A stretch of 64,000 bases of DNA from Mrakia gelida (taxonomy: Eukaryota > Basidiomycota > Tremellomycetes > Cystofilobasidiales > Mrakiaceae). Within the stretch, counting starts at the first letter, position 1. Every line of letters starts with the position of its first letter. Below are positions 10,656 through 21,978 of the stretch, piece after piece. The DNA is taken from NCBI GenBank assembly GCA_024345305.1, contig BRON01000004.1, positions 1,054,001 through 1,118,000 of the forward strand, in the 5' to 3' direction. The notes beneath the pieces were generated by a model. That model ran no database searches and had not been told where the DNA came from. It worked only from the letters and a program-made list of their open reading frames with translations. The position numbers and the translations under genes were made by a program.

Positions 10656-12983
10656 TCACCCCCTCCTATCAATCCTCCTATTCACCCCTCCCAACAAGAT
10701 CTTCCTCAACAGCTTCCCGTCCTTCTGCATCGACTCCCCCGCCGCTGCTCCCCAAGGAACCGTATCCACGATATCCCGAATCCCTCCGTACGAGGTCGTC
10801 AGTCCGTCGTCGAGTTCTTGGAGGAACTCGCGTGCTTCTGGGTCGGTCTGCAACGAACATGTAGAAGGTTACTTTGAGTGCTGTTTCGGTTTCGAGGGAA
10901 CGAAAGGATGGGTTGGCGCGGACTCACCCCAACCTGAACGAAGTTGATCCCGAGTTGGGAGAGCGGCCAGTTGCCTTTGTCGAGCCGTTTGCAGGCTGCT
11001 ACGATTACGCTCTGTTTCGTTCGGTTCGAAGGTATGGGAGAGGAGGGTCAGCGTCTCGAAACGAACGAAAGAGAGGATGGGTGGGAGAGACGAAACGAGA
11101 CTGACCTCAGGATCGTCCGTAGGAGTTCTGAAAGGGTTGTTGCGAGGACCAGAATGGAAGGTAAGAGATCGTCTGAGATTATCCATCCAACCGAGGAAGT
11201 GAGAAAAACTACTCTAGAGAGAGGAGAGGAAGGAGAGGGAGAACTTACCCGTCTGTGAGGATGATCTGAGCGAAGCGAGCGATGGGGAGAAGGGCGGGAG
11301 GGTCAGTCGAAAGAAACAGCTCGCGCGGACGCGTCGAAAGCTACTCACCACATTCAAAGGCATCAACTTCTCCACCCCCTCACTACTCAAACTCGCTCTA
11401 TCCTCATCCCGTTCCCTCTCCTCCCTCTCCCTCTCCCTCTCCAGTCTCCCCAAATAATCCAACAACACCTCCTCCAACCTCGTCCCCAGCGGCGTCGCCC
11501 CCTCCGGTCCCCCTACCTCCTCAAACAACCTCCTCACGTCCTCCTCCGTCGAACACTTCCCCTTCCTCTTCGAATTAAGAAACATGATCTCCACTCCTTG
11601 CGGATCGAACGTCGATGCAAGGGGAACGACGGAGGAGACAGCGGAGGTGGTGTCGGCCCAGAGGGAGTTCTCAGACATGGAGGTGGAGTCGTCGATGAGG
11701 AAGACGGTGGAGTAGGAGGTGAGGAGTTGTAAGGGGTCTTCGAATTTGGGTGGGTTGTGGCGGCCTGAGGGTGGGGAGGAGAGGGTTGAGACGGGGGCGG
11801 AGTAGGAGGTGGAGGAGGGGGTGGTGAGGGAGTTGCGATTTGGGAGAGGAGGAGGAGGTGGGTTGGAGGTTGAGGTAGAGGGGACGTCTCCATGAGAGAG
11901 CCTTCGAGCTGTTTCCGTGAAGGAGGAGGAGGATCCAGAGGCGCGAGGTTGTTCAGAGATAACCTCGAGGGAAGGTCGACCGTTCGTATTCGAACCGACG
12001 ACTCCCTCCTCCCTGATCTCTGGCACGGCAGGAGCGGAAACCGACATCGCTGAGGTCAAACTCGCAAGGATTGCTCTCGCAAGATCTGCGTCCGGATTGG
12101 GATCTGTAGAGTTGTAGGCTGGCGGAGGAGTTGAAGCGCCGTCTGCGTGGGCGACTCTTGTGACGGGAGCTCGAGGTTGGGAGGGTGCGGAGGCTCGACG
12201 AGAGGCTGAGGAGGAGGCTCCGTTGTGGTTGTTCGTAGTTGTATTCGACCTGGTGACGAAGATACGAGACTCCTTGAGGCCTAGTTCACGTCGGACTTCG
12301 ATGATCTGGCGGCCAAAGTTGGGGAACTGTGAGGAAGAAGGCAAGGGAGGAGCGGTCAGCTTCCGATGTTGAACCGAGCTCAACAACATCGAAGCGATCC
12401 TGTGGGAGGACATACCCTCATAGCGACGAGCTCCCTCTCTACGAGATCGAGCTTGTATCCAACCTGAACAAGCAAAGAACGAAACGCAAAACAAAGACGG
12501 ATGGTCAGCTCGAGCCAACTCGAGCTCATCCCTCCCTCCCTCTCTCTCTCCTTCAACTCACCTCCAGAATCCCCTTCCCCCTCGCCAGCTTCCCAGAAGC
12601 ATACGACTTGAGGATCGCCTTCGCATACTCGGGATTGAGAGCAGCTCGTTCTGCCAAAATCAACCAGCCCAGTCGAAGGGAAGAGTCAGCTTCGTCTATG
12701 TAGTCTTCGTCTCGTTTCAGCTTCCAAGCGTCCTCTCCTCCTCCTCCTCCACCTTCTCCAAGACCCCCCAAGAGCTTCGATGGTTGAGAGGAGACGACGT
12801 ACGGTCTGCTAGAGCAGCTAGGCAGGCGGGTTGTCTGCAAACGTAACATCAGGAAAGAAGGTCAGAACGAACGGACGAAGCGAAAGAAGAAGGAGGAGGA
12901 CGAGAACAGGACAAAGGACGAAAGGAGATGAGCGAGAGCGAAGGAAGGAAGATGGGAACGAACGAATCGACGTAGTAGGCCAT
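10656..12983 (-). CDS. von Willebrand factor A (vWA) domain protein
   Basis: Probable intracellular vWA protein of a type common in filamentous fungi and basidiomycetes; function unknown. The start MAYYVDS (12983-12964) splices through a GTTCGT donor to QPACLAALADQRAALNPEYA and on to KAILKSYASGKLARGKGILE and GYKLDLVERELVAM. A large exon then carries a Ser/Pro-rich linker with a PPPAY motif, followed by the vWA domain: TVFLIDDSTSMSENSLW (DxSxS metal-ion-dependent adhesion site), a conserved Thr in EGATPLGTRLEEVL, and the IILTDG strand. After that come VIVAACKRLDKGNWPLSQLG and INFVQVG, the last strands of the fold, and a C-terminus ending LLGGVNRRIDRRG with the stop at 10656. The MIDAS residues look intact, so metal-dependent binding is plausible. 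The small exon carrying IILTDG is flanked by short introns, one with a GACGCGTC palindrome. Confidence 0.82.
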
Positions 12984-13295
12984 GAAACGAGGTCGGTCTA
13001 GGGTGAGAGTTGGGTTTGCGAGTGGATGCGGTGGATGGTGGTTTGCCGAAACGAAACGAAGGGAGGGCAAGGAAGGTGAGGTTCGATTCCGGCTGTGCGA
13101 CAGAGAGGTCGCTTCTCGGCACGTCATTTTCGTTCGAGACGGTCTTTGAGCGATTTTTTGTAGGCAGGAAGAGAGAAAGTCATTAAGTATACAACGGTGG
13201 GATGAACGATATGTCTAGTAAAAAAAGCGTTAAAACATTAAGCGAACTGAGCGAGCGAGCGAGCAAGAGAAACCGAAACCGACGCGCGATCAGAA
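12984..13295. other. short spacer between vWA start and dioxygenase stop
   Basis: About 310 bases between two tandem minus-strand genes. An in-frame extension of the vWA gene (MTCREATS..., from about 13127) is open but unnecessary. No other feature seen. Confidence 0.4.
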
Positions 13296-15011
13296 CTAAT
13301 CCTCCTTCCCTCTGAGGGCAGCCTCCCTCGAGAGGGAGTTAGGATCGTAGTACGGCCTTTCACCGACGGACACCACTCGATCTCCTTCCCTCGTGGCTGA
13401 GCCGTAGTCGTTCGTGGCGGAGTGGAGGGTGGAACGCTGAGCGAGAGCGAAACACAAAACGAAGGTCGGTCAGCTTGAGGAAGAACCAAAGAGGGAGAAG
13501 GGAGGAAAGAGGAAGGTAGGGAAGATGGACGAACGTTATCCCAAATAGCGAGAGATCCAGCTTGCCATCGGAATCGAACGGTCAGGTCGTGGTTTTGGGC
13601 GATGTGCTCTGCGAGGACGAGGAGCGCAAAGACGAGGTCAGTTCGAGCTGTCGACGCGTCTCGCGCAAAGTCGACGGAAGAGAAAGACGAGACTGAACTC
13701 ACCGAACAGGTACGATAAGATATGATCCGACTCATCCAAACTGAGCTCGTTGATCCTCTTGGTGAAGAACTTGTTGACGTACAACCCTTTCCATCCCGTC
13801 ACAGGGTTGGTTCGAATCAGAGGGTGGGAGGCGGAGAGGTGTTGACCAGCGTTCTCAGGGTGACCTCGAGGCTCTTTGAACTTCTGGCCTGGAGGAGCGC
13901 GGAAGGTGTCTCCGACGTGGGTGGCGGTGAGGGTGGAGAGGAAGTTCTGCATCGCTGGAGAGAGTCGATCGTACGCGGTGTAGGCTGAGGCCCAGAGCTG
14001 CAGGTCGCGAGGAAAGGAGAGGATGGGGGGGTTAGGGTTGAAGATTTCAATGAGGATGGAAAGGAGAGTAGAAGAGGACTAACAGTGTCTCCTCCGACTT
14101 TTGGGATGGCTAGAAGAAGAGAGGGAGGGGAGGGAGCGCGTCAGTTTCGAGAGATCGAAGGTCGACACCCCAAGATGCTTGGAAGTAGGCTCACTGTTCA
14201 TCTTGAGGATCGCATAATCGGAAGGGTAGTTCTCGAACGAGATGTCCGAGTGCTTTTGGTAGCCAACGAGGTTCCAGAGGAGATGAGAGAGCAAGGAAGG
14301 AGAGGGGAGACGACCAGCGAAAAATGTCAGCCCACGAGCCCACGTCCCTCTTCGCCTCTTCGTTCCGAAGTCGCCAGAGAAGGAAGAGAAGGAGAGGATA
14401 GCCCTGACTCACCCAGATGTTGGAAGCTCGGGTCGACTTGTTAAATCTGTCCTCGAGAGCCCCGTTGAACTCTTGAGAAAGAAAGGGAAAAGGAAGGAAG
14501 GAAAAAGTCAGCTCGGTCTGCTCCGTCAGCGAGAGGATCGGCCCTCTCTCGCATGGCGTGGTCGTCTCCCCTCTTCTCTTCCCACTTTTTTTCCTTCGCT
14601 TCTTACCATCGAAAAGGAGGAGAAGAAGAAGAAGACGTCCGACTCACCAGCAGTAATCTTGAAGACCTCCTCCTTTCCCTCTCCTCCTCCAAGCTCGTTC
14701 GTCCCTCCGAGAGGATGCACATGCAATCCACTCTCCTCCGGCCTCCCAGTCTCTTTTCCCAACCTATCCACCAGCTCCCCTTGCTCAGCAGTAGTCAAGT
14801 CCTGTTCGCGGAAGAAGACGACTCCTCGTTGAGATACGAGGATGGCGAGGTCTCGGATGGAAGTCGAAGGGGCTGAAGGCGAAAGCAAAGCACGAAGCTG
14901 AACGGAGGGGAAGAACTCGGTTCCAATGGCGGGTGTCAGGGAGATAGACGACTTGGGAAGCGAGTCCGACGAGACGAGGGGGGTAGGGAAGGTAGGGGTA
15001 GCGATGGGCAT
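13296..15011 (-). CDS. TauD/TfdA-family alpha-ketoglutarate-dependent dioxygenase (Jlp1-like)
   Basis: Fe(II)/2-oxoglutarate oxygenase of the kind that releases sulfite from taurine or other sulfonates; fungal Jlp1-type enzymes act in the cytosol during sulfur limitation. The ATG at 15011 begins MPIATPTFPTPLVSSD. The core then reads LAILVSQRGVVFFREQDLT, EFNGALEDRFNKSTRASNIW and WHSDISFENYPSDYAILKM (the H-x-D iron ligands), then GGDTLWASAYTAYDRLSP. Next come SHPLIRTNPVTGWKGLYVN, NHDLTVRFRWQAGSLAIWDN and STLHSATNDYG, which carry the distal His ligand region and the Arg that binds 2-oxoglutarate. The stop is at 13298-13296. All expected active-site residues appear present. At least six introns; the small exon ending in NIW is separated from the exon opening with the H-x-D motif by one of them. 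The exact sulfonate or aryloxy substrate cannot be told. Confidence 0.88.
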
Positions 15012-15336
15012 GGTGTATGAGAGAAGGGGGATATGATGTCGTGGTTGAAGGGGAAACGAGGAGGGAGGGGACAGCGCCACGGGCAAAGAGAGAGGAAGGG
15101 CAAGAGGCGAAATGGATTGCGAGCTTTCGTTCGCCTGGGCGTCCCGAGAGAAAACCTTCTCGAAGCTTCACGCCCAACGAAGAAGCCAGAAGAGATGGAC
15201 GTGAAAGAAGGCGACATTACATCTATATATGTTGAAACGCGTGCGTGAAACTAGAACCCTTGAGAAAACCCTCCCGAAAACGAAACGACGACGAACCCCC
15301 TGCTCGTCTTGTCTGCTCCTCCCTCGACCGCGCTCT
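15012..15336. other. promoter of the dioxygenase gene / 3' end of XPT1
   Basis: About 325 bases between two minus-strand genes. No gene or clear regulatory motif was recognised. Confidence 0.4.
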
Positions 15337-16827
15337 CTACACCTCTCCGAAGTAAACAGGCTTGGGAGCGGTCTCTTCACGATCGGGCTCTCCGAAGGCG
15401 AGCTGGTCGTGCTGCTGGATATCGGGAGACTCCCCTGCAGAAAGAAAGAAGAGAAGAAAGACGTTTCGGATCAGTTTTCGGTCGGCGAACGACTCATCCT
15501 CTAGAGAGAAGCGAACTCACAGGGGTACTCGACCCAGACGGGTCCGATATCCTGTCCAGAGAAGTAGGCGACGTTGGCGGGGAGCTCTCCGAGCTTGGGG
15601 ATCAGCCTGAAGGGGACGAGGAGGGTTTCGAAAGTCAGCTCGAGGTTCTGGGCGACGCGTCGAAGAGGAGATGGTCGAGAGTCTCGAGCTGAAGCCGGCT
15701 CTATCGATCTCGTCATCATGATCACCACGAGCTCTGAGACGGAAAACGGGAGAGGGTCTGGGAATGAGAAAGAGGAGGAAGGCTCACTTGTTGTGGACGA
15801 CGAAGACAGCGATTTGGGTGGGAGGGTGGGTAGCAGCCTCCTCGGGGGAGAGCTCAGCGGTGAGCTTCTCGATATCCTTGAGTAGCTCAGTGACGGCGTA
15901 CGAGAGGGTCTTCCGGCTAGAGTCGAAAGGTACGAGCGTGGTTGGAGGAGAGAGTCGCGTCAGCTTCGAGGAAAGAGATGAGTCGCGAGGGCTGAAAGCA
16001 GACAACGAACCTATCATCAACCTCGTCAACGATCAGAATCCTCTTTCCGAGGAGTCCGTTTCCTCCAGCGTGTCCCAGAGTACTGAAATCGAGCCACTGA
16101 GTTCGGGTGACCTCTGTTGGTTAGGCGGTGCAGAAGGAAGAGAAGGAGGCAAGGAAGACGCGGCGGGTGAGCTTGAGCTCGTTCGCTCAGCCCGCGAGAT
16201 GCAAGAGGACGAAGCGAGAACGTACCAGTTCCAATGGTCTCCTCGACGGAGGAGGGAAGAGCCTCGTAAAGAGAGAGTCCGATGGCCTCTACATATGAGG
16301 AGTACGAGAATGGGTTCGGACAGGAGCGAGGCGGAGAGAAGGAAGAAGGAAGATAACGAGGAGGAGGGAGAGTTCAGCTCTTTCCGTCCCTTTCAAAGCT
16401 GACCCAGAGGCACAGAGCTAGAGACTAACGGATAGGGATGTTGGCCTTCCTCGTCGGGGACTTGAGGAAAGTTCGGAGCACTCGAGCGGGGCTGGACGAG
16501 GACGAGAAGGGAAGCGAGAAGGGAAGGGAGGGAAAGGTCAGCTCGAGCGGAAGAGAAGAGGGAAGAGAAGCTCGTTCAACTCACAAAAATCCTCCTCCTC
16601 CGATGGCAATCATGAGATCAGGATCGAACTCAGCCTTGATCTGCTTGGCCTTGTTTCCGATGAGAATGTGAACGTCGTTGTAGGTCACTGAGGAGGAAGG
16701 GAAAAAAGGGAGGAAGGAACGGGTGAGCTCGACACCTCGTTCCGCCGGACAGCTCCTCCTCTTTCTCGCTGGCCTTACCTCGAAGATGTCCATCTCCAAC
16801 AGATCCAGCGGCTTGGTTAGCTCCCAT
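15337..16827 (-). CDS. XPT1: xanthine/hypoxanthine phosphoribosyltransferase (Xpt1-like)
   Basis: Purine salvage enzyme that transfers phosphoribose from PRPP to xanthine, hypoxanthine or guanine. The ATG at 16827 gives MGANQAAGSVGDGHLR, which splices in frame to VTYNDVHILIGNKAKQIKAE. Diagnostic segments follow: FDPDLMIAIGGGGF, IGLSLYEALPSSVEETIGT, TRTQWLDF, then the PRPP loop ILIVDEVDDSRKTLSYAVTE, QIAVFVVHNK, YFSGQDIGPVWVEYPW and a short C-terminus ending PVYFGEV at 15337. Yeast Xpt1 has the same order (YNNVHKL, IVDEVDD, FVLHNK). It has the small single-domain size of that family. At least six introns, one containing GACGCGTC. The neighbour in the other direction (17202) is divergent. Confidence 0.9.
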
Positions 16828-17201
16828 TGATGATAGAGTGAACGAGAAAGGTGGTAGAGGCGAAAGGGAGAGGTTGTGGGTGTTTGACGAGAGGAGCAAA
16901 GATTTGGCTCTCTCTTTCCTCTCGAGGCTTCGCGTGGGCGGGGAAGGGGGGACCAGGCCTCCGTCCAAGATTTTTTTTTTGCTACTAGAAGAGCAAAGTC
17001 GATCGACTGAGAAGGTAATTAATCAGGCAGCAAGATACTGAGATCTGCGAGAGAATTTGCGAAGCCATTACTTACGTCGCTCTGACGACGAGGACCGACC
17101 CCTTGCGATTTCGGTGAGCTCGTTTTTCCTTCCCTTCGACTGCATCTCCTCCCCTCCCACCTTCCCTCGTTACCTCAGCTCCCTCCTCTATACGCATCAA
17201 C
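16828..17201. promoter_or_regulatory. divergent promoter between XPT1 and the TMEM70-like gene
   Basis: A 374-base intergenic stretch between divergent starts. It contains a run of ten T at 16971-16980, the type of poly(dA:dT) tract that often marks nucleosome-depleted fungal promoters. No factor site was identified. Confidence 0.4.
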
Positions 17202-18399
17202 ATGCTCCTCACTCCCTCTGCTCGGCTGAGCCTCCTTCGAACAGCAACGCAACCCTCCTTCCTTCGCGCTTCGTCCTCTTGCTCGCCCATCCTTCTCCTC
17301 TCCTCCTCCTTCCCTCGCTCGACCTTCAACATCTCCTCCTCCTACAGGTCCATCCCCACCTCTTCATCTCGTCGTATATCAACCTCATCCCTGTTGCGTT
17401 CGGATAAGCTCAACGCTTCCGCTCCTCCAATCGCTCAAGCTGGAAAGGAAGTCGTGGAAGGAGCTCCAGTCGAGGAGGTCGTCCCTCCGGCTGTTGAGCC
17501 TGCAGGGGCCACCTACCCTATGGTCATCTACGTTGGACCCATCTCTAAGGCTCTTTACTACCTCAAGTCAGTCACTGGTCTCCTCGATTCCATCTCTTGC
17601 AGCGGAAGAGCTAAGGAAACTGACGTCGACTCTCTCCTTCTCGACCATCTTCGCTCGCCTTTCCCAGAGCTTTCTCCCTCAGTTCGCTGGTCGCGTCGTC
17701 GCTTCTCTCCCCTTTCATCTTCATCCTTGAGGCCGACCTCGGCTTTGTTGGACGGTGCTTCCTCGCTGGGTGTGCCATCAGCGTGCGTCTCCAGTCTTCT
17801 CTTCCCCTTCTCGATCTCGTTTGGTGGACGCGTCCTTCGCTCTGGCCTCGCCTCCATCGCTGACTTTCCTTGCCTTCGTCTGCTTTCGTTCAGACCACCA
17901 TCACCTCGACTGCTCTGATCGGATGGTGTGCATCCCCTTACGTCTCCACCATCGAACTTCTCGAGCCTCCCTCCAAAGAACACCCAACCCCCGCCATTCG
18001 TCTCCTCACCTACACCACCCTCCTCCAACCCGTCAGTCTCTCTTATCCATCCCAGTAACTCCCACCCTCGAAGACTCGCCATCCTTTTGCTGACCTTTTC
18101 TTCGTCCCCTCCCTACCCTCCTCCAGCGTTACACAACCCTCACCACCCCTCTCTTCATCCACCCTTCGACGCGTCCCATGGCGAGCTGGCAGCTCCGTCC
18201 TCTCCTCACTCCCCCCACCGTCGCCTTCCCAGATATTGTCGCTCAGACCTCGGACAAGAACGGCGTCGTGCTCGGAAGCTGGGACGGAGAGGGAAGCCAG
18301 GAGCTTGATGCTGGGAAAGTGAGGAAGGACTTTATGGTTCACGAGGAGCTGTTGACGGGACTTTGGGGGATGGATGGGTGGAGGAGTAGGAAGGAGTGA
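17202..18399 (+). CDS. TMEM70-like mitochondrial inner-membrane protein
   Basis: Member of the TMEM70/TMEM186/TMEM223 family, whose animal members help assemble ATP synthase or complex I in the inner mitochondrial membrane. The first about 70 residues (MLLTPSARLSLLRTATQ...) are Ser/Arg-rich without acidic residues, a typical matrix-targeting presequence ending near RRISTSSLLR. Then YPMVIYVGPISKALYYLKAF is followed by SLSSLVASSLLSPFIFILEA, and a second hydrophobic pair around RCFLAGCAISTTITSTALIG precedes SPYVSTIELLEPP. The hairpin of two membrane segments after a VGPxSK...LK-FS motif is the family pattern. The first intron ends at an AG inside the tempting open frame, so the naive reading gives a wrong C-terminus. 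Three introns; TAG-free frame runs to the stop at 18397-18399. Fungal function is inferred only. Confidence 0.75.
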
Positions 18400-19239
18400 G
18401 GATCCATCTCTGTATGGGACGATGAGATGTCGTTGACCGATCTGAGGATGGGTTCTGAAAGGGAAGACGTCGGACGCGTCGAACGAAGATCAGAGAGACG
18501 AGCGAGCAGCGCGCTGCTCTGATGGAGCAGAAAAGAGGGCGTTGATTCCGAGATGGAGCCAAAAGGCTCCTCCCATACTTCTCTCTTGGGGGTATAACGA
18601 CTACGAAGAGAGGGCTAAACAACGGACGGCGAAGCTCATTGGGCTTCGACGTCCCATTCCGTTTCCGCTTCCTCGTTCTCTTGCGTTCACAAAAAAAATG
18701 CGACTCTGGTTCGATTCCTGGCTTGAACAATTCATTCCGCTTCCGCTTCCGCTTCCTCTTCCTGGACGATTACCTTTTGCTGCGTTCGGGAAGGAAGTCT
18801 CGCGTCGAACTGAACCAGCCATCTCGTCGACGCGCGCTCGAGTTTCGCTGTCTTCGTTTGGTTCTCGGTCGAAGACTCCCCTGCTCTCGGATAAGAGGAC
18901 ACTCAGTGGCTGGGGGCAAACCCATGGAGTTGAAGAGAGCTCTGGATCTCATAGAAAAAGGGGAAAGATCGAGATCGGTGGAAGAGCGACGCACGCCGCG
19001 TTTGCTGCCAGAAATGTCGATTCTTTCGGAGGGATGACTCTCCGAGGTAAATATAGACGAGGAAGATCGACATAATACCGCGTTCGGTCAAACTTGAGGA
19101 AGGGCAGAGCAACCCTTGCACGGAGAACAAAGGCCTGGCCGACGCCGGATCGAACGAAGGCTGATCGTCACTTTCGTCCCTCCTTCCCTCTCTTGACCTC
19201 AACCGTCCACCCCTTCCTCTCTCACCACAACCGTCCACC
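18400..19239. other. intergenic, contains repeat copy A
   Basis: No supported protein gene. Open frames on both strands (for example one encoding Phe/Arg-rich sequence) lack an ATG start and follow the repeat described separately. A GACGCGTC palindrome lies near 18473-18480. Confidence 0.5.
18570..18835 (+). repeat. dispersed repeat copy A with Pol III B-box-like sequence
   Basis: Shares several blocks, in the same order, with the inverted copy at 26665-26945: GGGCTTCGACGTCCCATTCC (18641-18660), GGTTCGATTCC (18708-18718), TTCCTGGACG, and TCGCGTCGAACTGAACCAGC (about 18799-18818) followed by CATCTC. The 11-base GGTTCGATTCC is a perfect B-box for RNA polymerase III. The sequence AAGCTCATTGGG upstream resembles an A-box. 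The flanks do not pair as a tRNA acceptor stem, so a tRNA-derived SINE or an unknown Pol III RNA is more likely than a working tRNA. Ends are approximate. Confidence 0.55.
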
Positions 19240-21237
19240 ATGTCTCTCACTCTCAACATGCTTTGGAACCAGATCCTACCCTCCAAGCCAACTTGGAGCA
19301 TCGAGGAGATCCCTGACCTGACTGGCAAGGTGAGTTCAATCTCAGCCGAGTTCCCTCCCTCCGACTTCCTCCTTCCTTTGCTCACTCGCCCTTCTCTTCT
19401 CTCGCCGTGCTTCTTACTAGGTCGCTGCTGTCACAGGAGGCTACGGAGGAGTTGGTTTCGAGACCGTTAAGGTACGCTTTTCGCTACTCTACAGCCGAAG
19501 AAACGATGAACGACTGAGGCTCGAGCTCACCTCAGCCCTCCTTCCCTCCCCTCCTTCCAGGCTCTCCTCAAGAAGAACGCTCACGTCTACATTCTCGGAC
19601 GATCAGCCAGCAAGGGGGAGGATGCGATCGCCAAGCTCAAGGACGTCGGAGGTACCGTCGAGTTCATCGTCGTCGACCTCGAGGATTTGGCATCTGTCAG
19701 GAAGGGGGCGGAAGAGCTCGCATCGTTCGTCCCGTTCCTTCCATCGTTCTCCTCGTTCGATTCCCCCCACTGTGGCAGATCTCGTCCTCGGAGTCCGCAT
19801 CCTCCTGTCAACCACCTTACGTAGGCTCGAGACTGGATATGCTGACGCCTCGCATTATCGCTCGTCGACAGAAAGACCACCCATCTCGAGATCTTGTTTA
19901 ACAACGCTGGAGTGATGTTCCCTGCCGCTTCTGCTATCACCAAACATGGTCACGATCTCCAGGTGAGTCTTTCTGCTTCTCCAAGCACCTGCCCATAATT
20001 TCTTGCCCTCGAGCAAAGCAGAAGGCTCGGGGACGAAACGATCATCTTCGACGACCCGTTTCAGCCCGTCCATCTCCCAACCTCCTTCCTGTCTCTGTCC
20101 GACCAACTAGCTCACGCACTCTTCCCTCTCTTTCTCTACGCGCAGTTCGGATGCAACGTTCTCGGACACTACCACCTCACCACCATTCTGCTACCCGTTC
20201 TCCTCGCCTCGCCCTTCAAGAGCGAGGGCTTCCCCAGAGTCGTCACGACCTCCTCGAGTGGACATCTCGGAGCTCCCAAGGGAGGGATCGTCTTCGACAA
20301 CTTGAAGGTCGTCGAAGGGACTGATCGGCCTAAGGTCGGGCTGGGAGTTCACATGAGGTACTTCCAGAGCAAGATCGTGAGTCCATCGTCTTTGCTCGTC
20401 AGTTGTTCTGGGTTTCGTTGTCGAGGCACGAGGACTGATCAAGGCTGGGTCGAATTATCTGTCACTTCAAAACACAGGGAAACATCATCTTCGCCAACGA
20501 GCTTCAGAAGCGATACGCGTCGCAAGGACTTGTCTCGTGAGTCGTTCTTCGTCTCCTTGTCGCGTCCCTGATTCGTCTCGCGTTCACTTACGCGTCTCTT
20601 CGTCTCAGCTCTTCCTGCAATCCCGGAAACCTCAACTCTGATCGTGAGTATCTCCCGTAGCCCTTCGGCCGTCCTGTCGCTCCGAAACTGACTCGCTGTT
20701 CTCTCTTTTCCAGTTTGGCGAAACACTGGAGCTCGTTCGTTTCTTCGCTCCCTCCCCTTCTGCTTCTCTCTTCCGACTCGCACGCTGACCTTCTCTACTC
20801 CCTCCTCCAGTCCAAACCTACGTTCTCCCCTACTTCACCTACCCTCCCGCGATGGGAGCTTTGACGCGTTCGTTCCGATCTCTCATCCTCTTCTCACCTT
20901 TCCACCCAACCCAACCCCTCCTCCTTTGTTCCTTACGTCCTCTTGACTGACGATCTTACTTCTTCCTTCAACTCCCCAACAGAGCTCTTCCTCGGAACCT
21001 CCGTCGAAGGCAAAGGTCTCGGAGGAAAGGTTCGTCGCGTTCAATCTTCCACCGCTTCGATTTGACGCGTTTCGTCTCGCTCCTCCGCTGACTCTCCTCC
21101 TTCGATCCGTTCGCGCACTCGCTTCTCAGTACTACGTTCCCTGGGCCAAACCTGGACCTACCCGGCCCGAGGCTACGGACGAGGAGCTTCAAGCGAAACT
21201 TTGGGCTTGGTGCGAGAAGGAGTGCGAGGGATTTTAG
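19240..21237 (+). CDS. short-chain dehydrogenase/reductase (retinol dehydrogenase-like)
   Basis: NAD(P)-dependent oxidoreductase of the classical SDR family; the substrate is unknown. The ATG at 19240 starts MSLTLNMLWNQILPSKPTWS. The cofactor motif VAAVTGGYGGVGFETVKALL (TGxxxGxG), the NNAG motif in LEILFNNAGVMFP, the catalytic Ser region VVTTSSSGHLG and the YFQSK active site (YxxxK) are all present. The protein ends YYVPWAKPGPTRPEATDEEL...CEGF with the stop at 21235-21237. Four of its introns start with GTTCGT (19725, 20735, 20868, 21030), and only these donors keep the frame. The result is GNLNSDLWRNTGALQTYVLP, then YFTYPPAMGALTQLFLGTSV. About ten exons for roughly 330 residues. Related fungal SDRs include light-induced alcohol dehydrogenase Bli-4-like proteins. 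Confidence 0.9.
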
Positions 21238-21978
21238 ATCCGACGACGATCAAGGTGGGAAGGGACGAGACAAGGTTCTGTAGGAATGGTTTATATATGT
21301 TCGAGTTGTATTCGTGTCGCTGTTCTGCACGCAATGGGTGTGGGGAAGGGAAAGAGAGGACGGCGGAGGGAGACGCGTCGTGGTTTGCGAGAGATCGCTC
21401 TTTCGCTCAGCAAGCCAGCTCCATCTCTCTCCTTTAGCTTCGAGGACCTTGAGACACAGGGTGCAGGGGCTGACTCCCATACGCCTATGTTTGAGTGAGA
21501 AAAAAAAGAAAGCGACGGTGTTTGGACTTCACGACGCCCAGCGAGATCGCGGCCCCCTGCGTCGTCGACCGAGCAAGGAACGAGCTCGTCACGTCCGATT
21601 CAAGGTCTCTTCCATACCTATCTTCTCAGCCGTGTATACAGTGACGGAACGCTCTTCCCCAAGGGAAATCAAAACAACCTTTGACCGGATAAAAACAAAG
21701 TTAGGCCGAGCTCGCGTGCTTCTTGCTCCTCCTTCGAGCGGTTCGAGGTCTCCTCCTCCTCCCCAGCTGACTCCTTCTCTCTCCAACTTCCTCCTGCTTC
21801 CTGCAGCTTCTTTCCCTCTTTTCTCCCGATCAACCACCAACCGGTCGTCTTATTCCTACCCTTCCTTCCAACCCATCTACCCTCCCTCTGCTGCTCCGTT
21901 GAGCTTTGACCGGACGAGACCGTCGAATCGAACGAACCCACAGCCCCTCCCTCTCCTCCCTTCCTTCTCGCCTTTGCT
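21238..21978. other. intergenic, 3' UTR of the SDR gene and BTB gene promoter
   Basis: About 740 bases. TTTATATATG at about 21290 could be a poly(A)-site efficiency element for the SDR gene. A GACGCGTC palindrome lies near 21379-21386. Frames here are open but not recognised. Confidence 0.4.

Noticed and set aside
18630..18740. tRNA candidate around GGTTCGATTCC
   Set aside because: The T-arm has mismatches and no acceptor stem can be formed with plausible upstream sequence.
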